Shown piece by piece: positions 61,557 through 64,000 of a stretch of 64,000 nt of DNA. Source of the DNA: Gerris lacustris (Eukaryota; Arthropoda; Insecta; Hemiptera; Gerridae). The notes beneath the pieces are model-generated. The model was not told where the DNA came from. It saw only the letters and a list, made by a program, of their open reading frames with translations, and did no database searches. Where the stretch lies: positions 38,278,205 to 38,342,204 of the forward strand of contig OX578276.1 of the NCBI GenBank assembly GCA_951217055.1, in the 5' to 3' direction. The translations under genes and the position numbers were made by a program. How positions within the stretch are numbered: the first letter of the stretch is position 1; each line of letters begins with the position of its first letter.

Positions 61557-64000
61557 TTAAAACCGAGGCGTGGAAAGTTTCATTCAGGTAAGCGTCCAAG
61601 TTGGGATGGAACCAATGTTTCTTGCATCATGTTAACTACGTGTCAAATGCAATGATCCCAACTTAACCCTGACTCTTGTTCCCCCACCATATTATCATCC
61701 CTTATCTATTTGTATCCTTTCAGTTTCTGATATATTTTACTTAACTCAAGACCAATTCTAATCATGTTTCTACTTAAGTTGTATTCAAGCTCAAGTTCAT
61801 GTCCAAACATTCATTTTATCTTTAATGTAAATAAATTGTTTCTCATTACAGGATATTCCTTGACACTTATAATTACAGTAACTTTTTTTTTTTTAAATTC
61901 CAGCACACATATTATTTTTAAAATGGAAAACATGAGCAATCAAAACATAATTGCATTTAAATTGTTGATGGCGGATGAAAAATTGTTTGGCACAATGCAG
62001 TGGCTGAGAAATAAAACAAAAAATCAACTTTAAATAACTGAAGAACGAAAACAGCTAGTTGAGAGTGAAATGTATGTATAGAACCGTACAGATGCGCTAC
62101 AGAGCTAACCGGTAAATAGAATTTGAACCGTGGGCCTAGGTAATAAAAAACAGGTAGAAGTGTAGTAGGGAGAGCATGTTCCCGGAATTTGGGCCCACCC
62201 ATTGACCCAATTAGCACCATGTTCCTAAAATTTGGTCAGGTGATAAAGAATCTCAAATTAGAACTTAAATATATATTCAAAGTAACAATACCTATCTACA
62301 AATTGGGTGTTTTATAGATATTGTACTTAAAATATTCAGAAAAAAGTCTTACTGTGTCTAAACGATAATATTACTTATTATCCTCGTCTTTTACCCTTTA
62401 TTTTAAATTCTTTCAACTTTCTTTTCTAAGGTCTTCTTATAATAAGTCTCTTATCAAAATTAGCAAAGAAATTGTTTTCTTAACGAGAAAATGTAAAGAT
62501 TAAATAGTTTTTAGTTTTTTTTTTTTTTTGACATAAATAAATGATAAATTAATGACAATGTGGAATTGCACAGCTAGATGGAGACGTTTTTTTAAATAAA
62601 AAAATCAATGATTGATAAGCAATGTATTAACTAAACAAGAAAAAAAAATTAAGGCCTGAAGATGCCTCAAGAGGAGGTGAAATATTGCATATAAAAGCAA
62701 GGTGGATTACTATATTATATACCCTATAGACCTTAGAAAAGAAAGTTGAAAGATAATATTACTTAGATCTGCTCAACTTAACTCTTAAGTTTTATTCACC
62801 AATCCAAAATCTAAGTCGTTAATAATCTAGTCGTTCATGAAATGTGACCTATTCTGAGGTTATAAATAATTAAGGAACTATTATTTTTAAACTTTTTTAC
62901 TATTTTGAGCATAATAAATTAAATTTTAAATTCTATTTAAAAAAATAATAAAAATATACTAATACAACATAAATAACAAAGGATTCTAATATAAAACAGT
63001 TTTATTTAGATTCAATAATAATATTTTTTTGAAGTAGAATGCATTCACTTTCTAGTATTGAAATTTCTTTTCTCTTCTCTTCCAACTGAAATATAAAAAT
63101 ATATTTTATTAGTTTTTTTTTAATTAAAAAACGGTTCAAAAGGTGGACAGAAAAGAGGAAGCTCTCTAAGAGAAAAAACAGTATAAGTATAGTGGAGAAA
63201 GGATAAGAGAAAAGAGGTGTAGAGTAGATATAAAAAGACCTCTATGTGAACAGACGTGTGCTAAGCATTGTGTCAGTATAGAGGAGCAACGAGGAAATAG
63301 GTGTAGATAGAGGTGCCATGCAGCTAGAAAGAAATTGTTTTACAGAGAAGTGTAACGAGCTCAGTTATTTTAGGCCTCACTTCGTAGCAACTCCCTGTAA
63401 ACACCTTTACCCCCACCACGGTCTTGTTGACATGATGTGAACGATAGCTTGTCACAGAGTGAAGTGCCGTGCTGCAGCTTCACTAAATTTGACACACGCT
63501 TCTATTTCCACAATATAACTGTGATGCTTACTCTTTTCTTTTCTCTTTACAATAAAGGCGGAAACACACATACTAGTAAAAAAACATGGCAGCTGCAAGT
63601 AACCAGCAAGCCAGTAGCAGACATGTTGGAGAAGCTGTATTCATTTGTCAGTGGGAGAGCATAGCATGCTTTTATCAACTGGATGATCGCTCATGTGTAA
63701 GTTACTAACACAAGACAAAATACACTTAAGTCACTGTTCTACTTTACAGGCACTTTTCATGCCTTCTCTTAGCTTTTCTTAGCATGCATACACTTGTGAG
63801 AAAGTGAAATAATTGTGTTTGAAGGTGCGTCATTAAGGTATTAATAAGGAATGAAATTAACAAGATTGTTCAGTTACTTGCAAAGAACTTTATATTAATT
63901 TGCAAAATAACAAAATAAAACTATGACACAAAAAGTGTGGGTAAAAGATTAGATAAGTAAAAGAGAATGTATTGGAGCAAAACAGTGCCTGCTTAGTGAA
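61557..64000. other. Right-hand intergenic stretch
   Basis: No recognised gene. Short frames at 61764-62033 (including MENMSNQNIIAFKLLMADEK at 61924) and 63437-63664 resemble nothing known and lack supporting splice structure. A T run lies near 62515-62529. A terminal exon of a gene beyond the window cannot be excluded. Confidence 0.4.

Overview
The window is AT-rich eukaryotic DNA, almost certainly from an insect. It holds spliced genes with GT-AG introns, insect-type transposons (hAT, piggyBac, jockey/I-like LINEs, tRNA-related SINE-like repeats) and long satellite DNA. A more exact host cannot be read from the sequence. There are no bacterial features, rRNA genes, convincing functional tRNA genes or CRISPR arrays.

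Left third (1-17,800): satellite DNA. A 153-bp monomer runs in one orientation at 1-772 and again inside a 1.64-kb tandem duplication (252-3530). It then runs in the opposite orientation for about 71 monomers (4603-15446). That main array is organised into higher-order repeats of 13, 11 and 5 monomers in successive blocks. A diverged ~183-bp tandem repeat follows at 17.2-17.7 kb.

Middle (18,500-44,800): a graveyard of transposons. Two hAT-type elements have perfect 8-bp target duplications (18516-20038 and 32048-33999). The second sits inside a 5'-truncated LINE (31679-35003). That LINE sits, with an 11-bp target duplication, inside ORF1 of another LINE whose pieces lie at 35004-35120 and about 30450-31678. 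Further along are a jockey-like LINE tail (35371-36382), a LINE 3' end inserted into a ~310-bp tandem repeat block (26.6-29.1 kb), two tandem terminal-inverted-repeat elements (39.7-41.5 kb), and several families of interspersed repeats recurring on both strands.

Right third (44,874-59,519): the only clear host gene. It is a nine-exon, plus-strand adenylate-forming enzyme of the 4-coumarate-CoA ligase / firefly-luciferase-like acyl-CoA synthetase family. The exons join to an uninterrupted 553-residue protein with all the key motifs. Its introns have collected transposons. Intron 1 carries a complete antisense piggyBac-type transposase (47088-48944) between ~620-bp inverted repeats, plus a hAT element. 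Introns 2 and 8 carry perfect palindromes, a foldback element and a hAT transposase relic.

59,520-64,000: AT-rich flank with a tRNA-related SINE, another copy of a palindrome-bearing repeat that encodes a short conserved peptide, and no recognisable gene.
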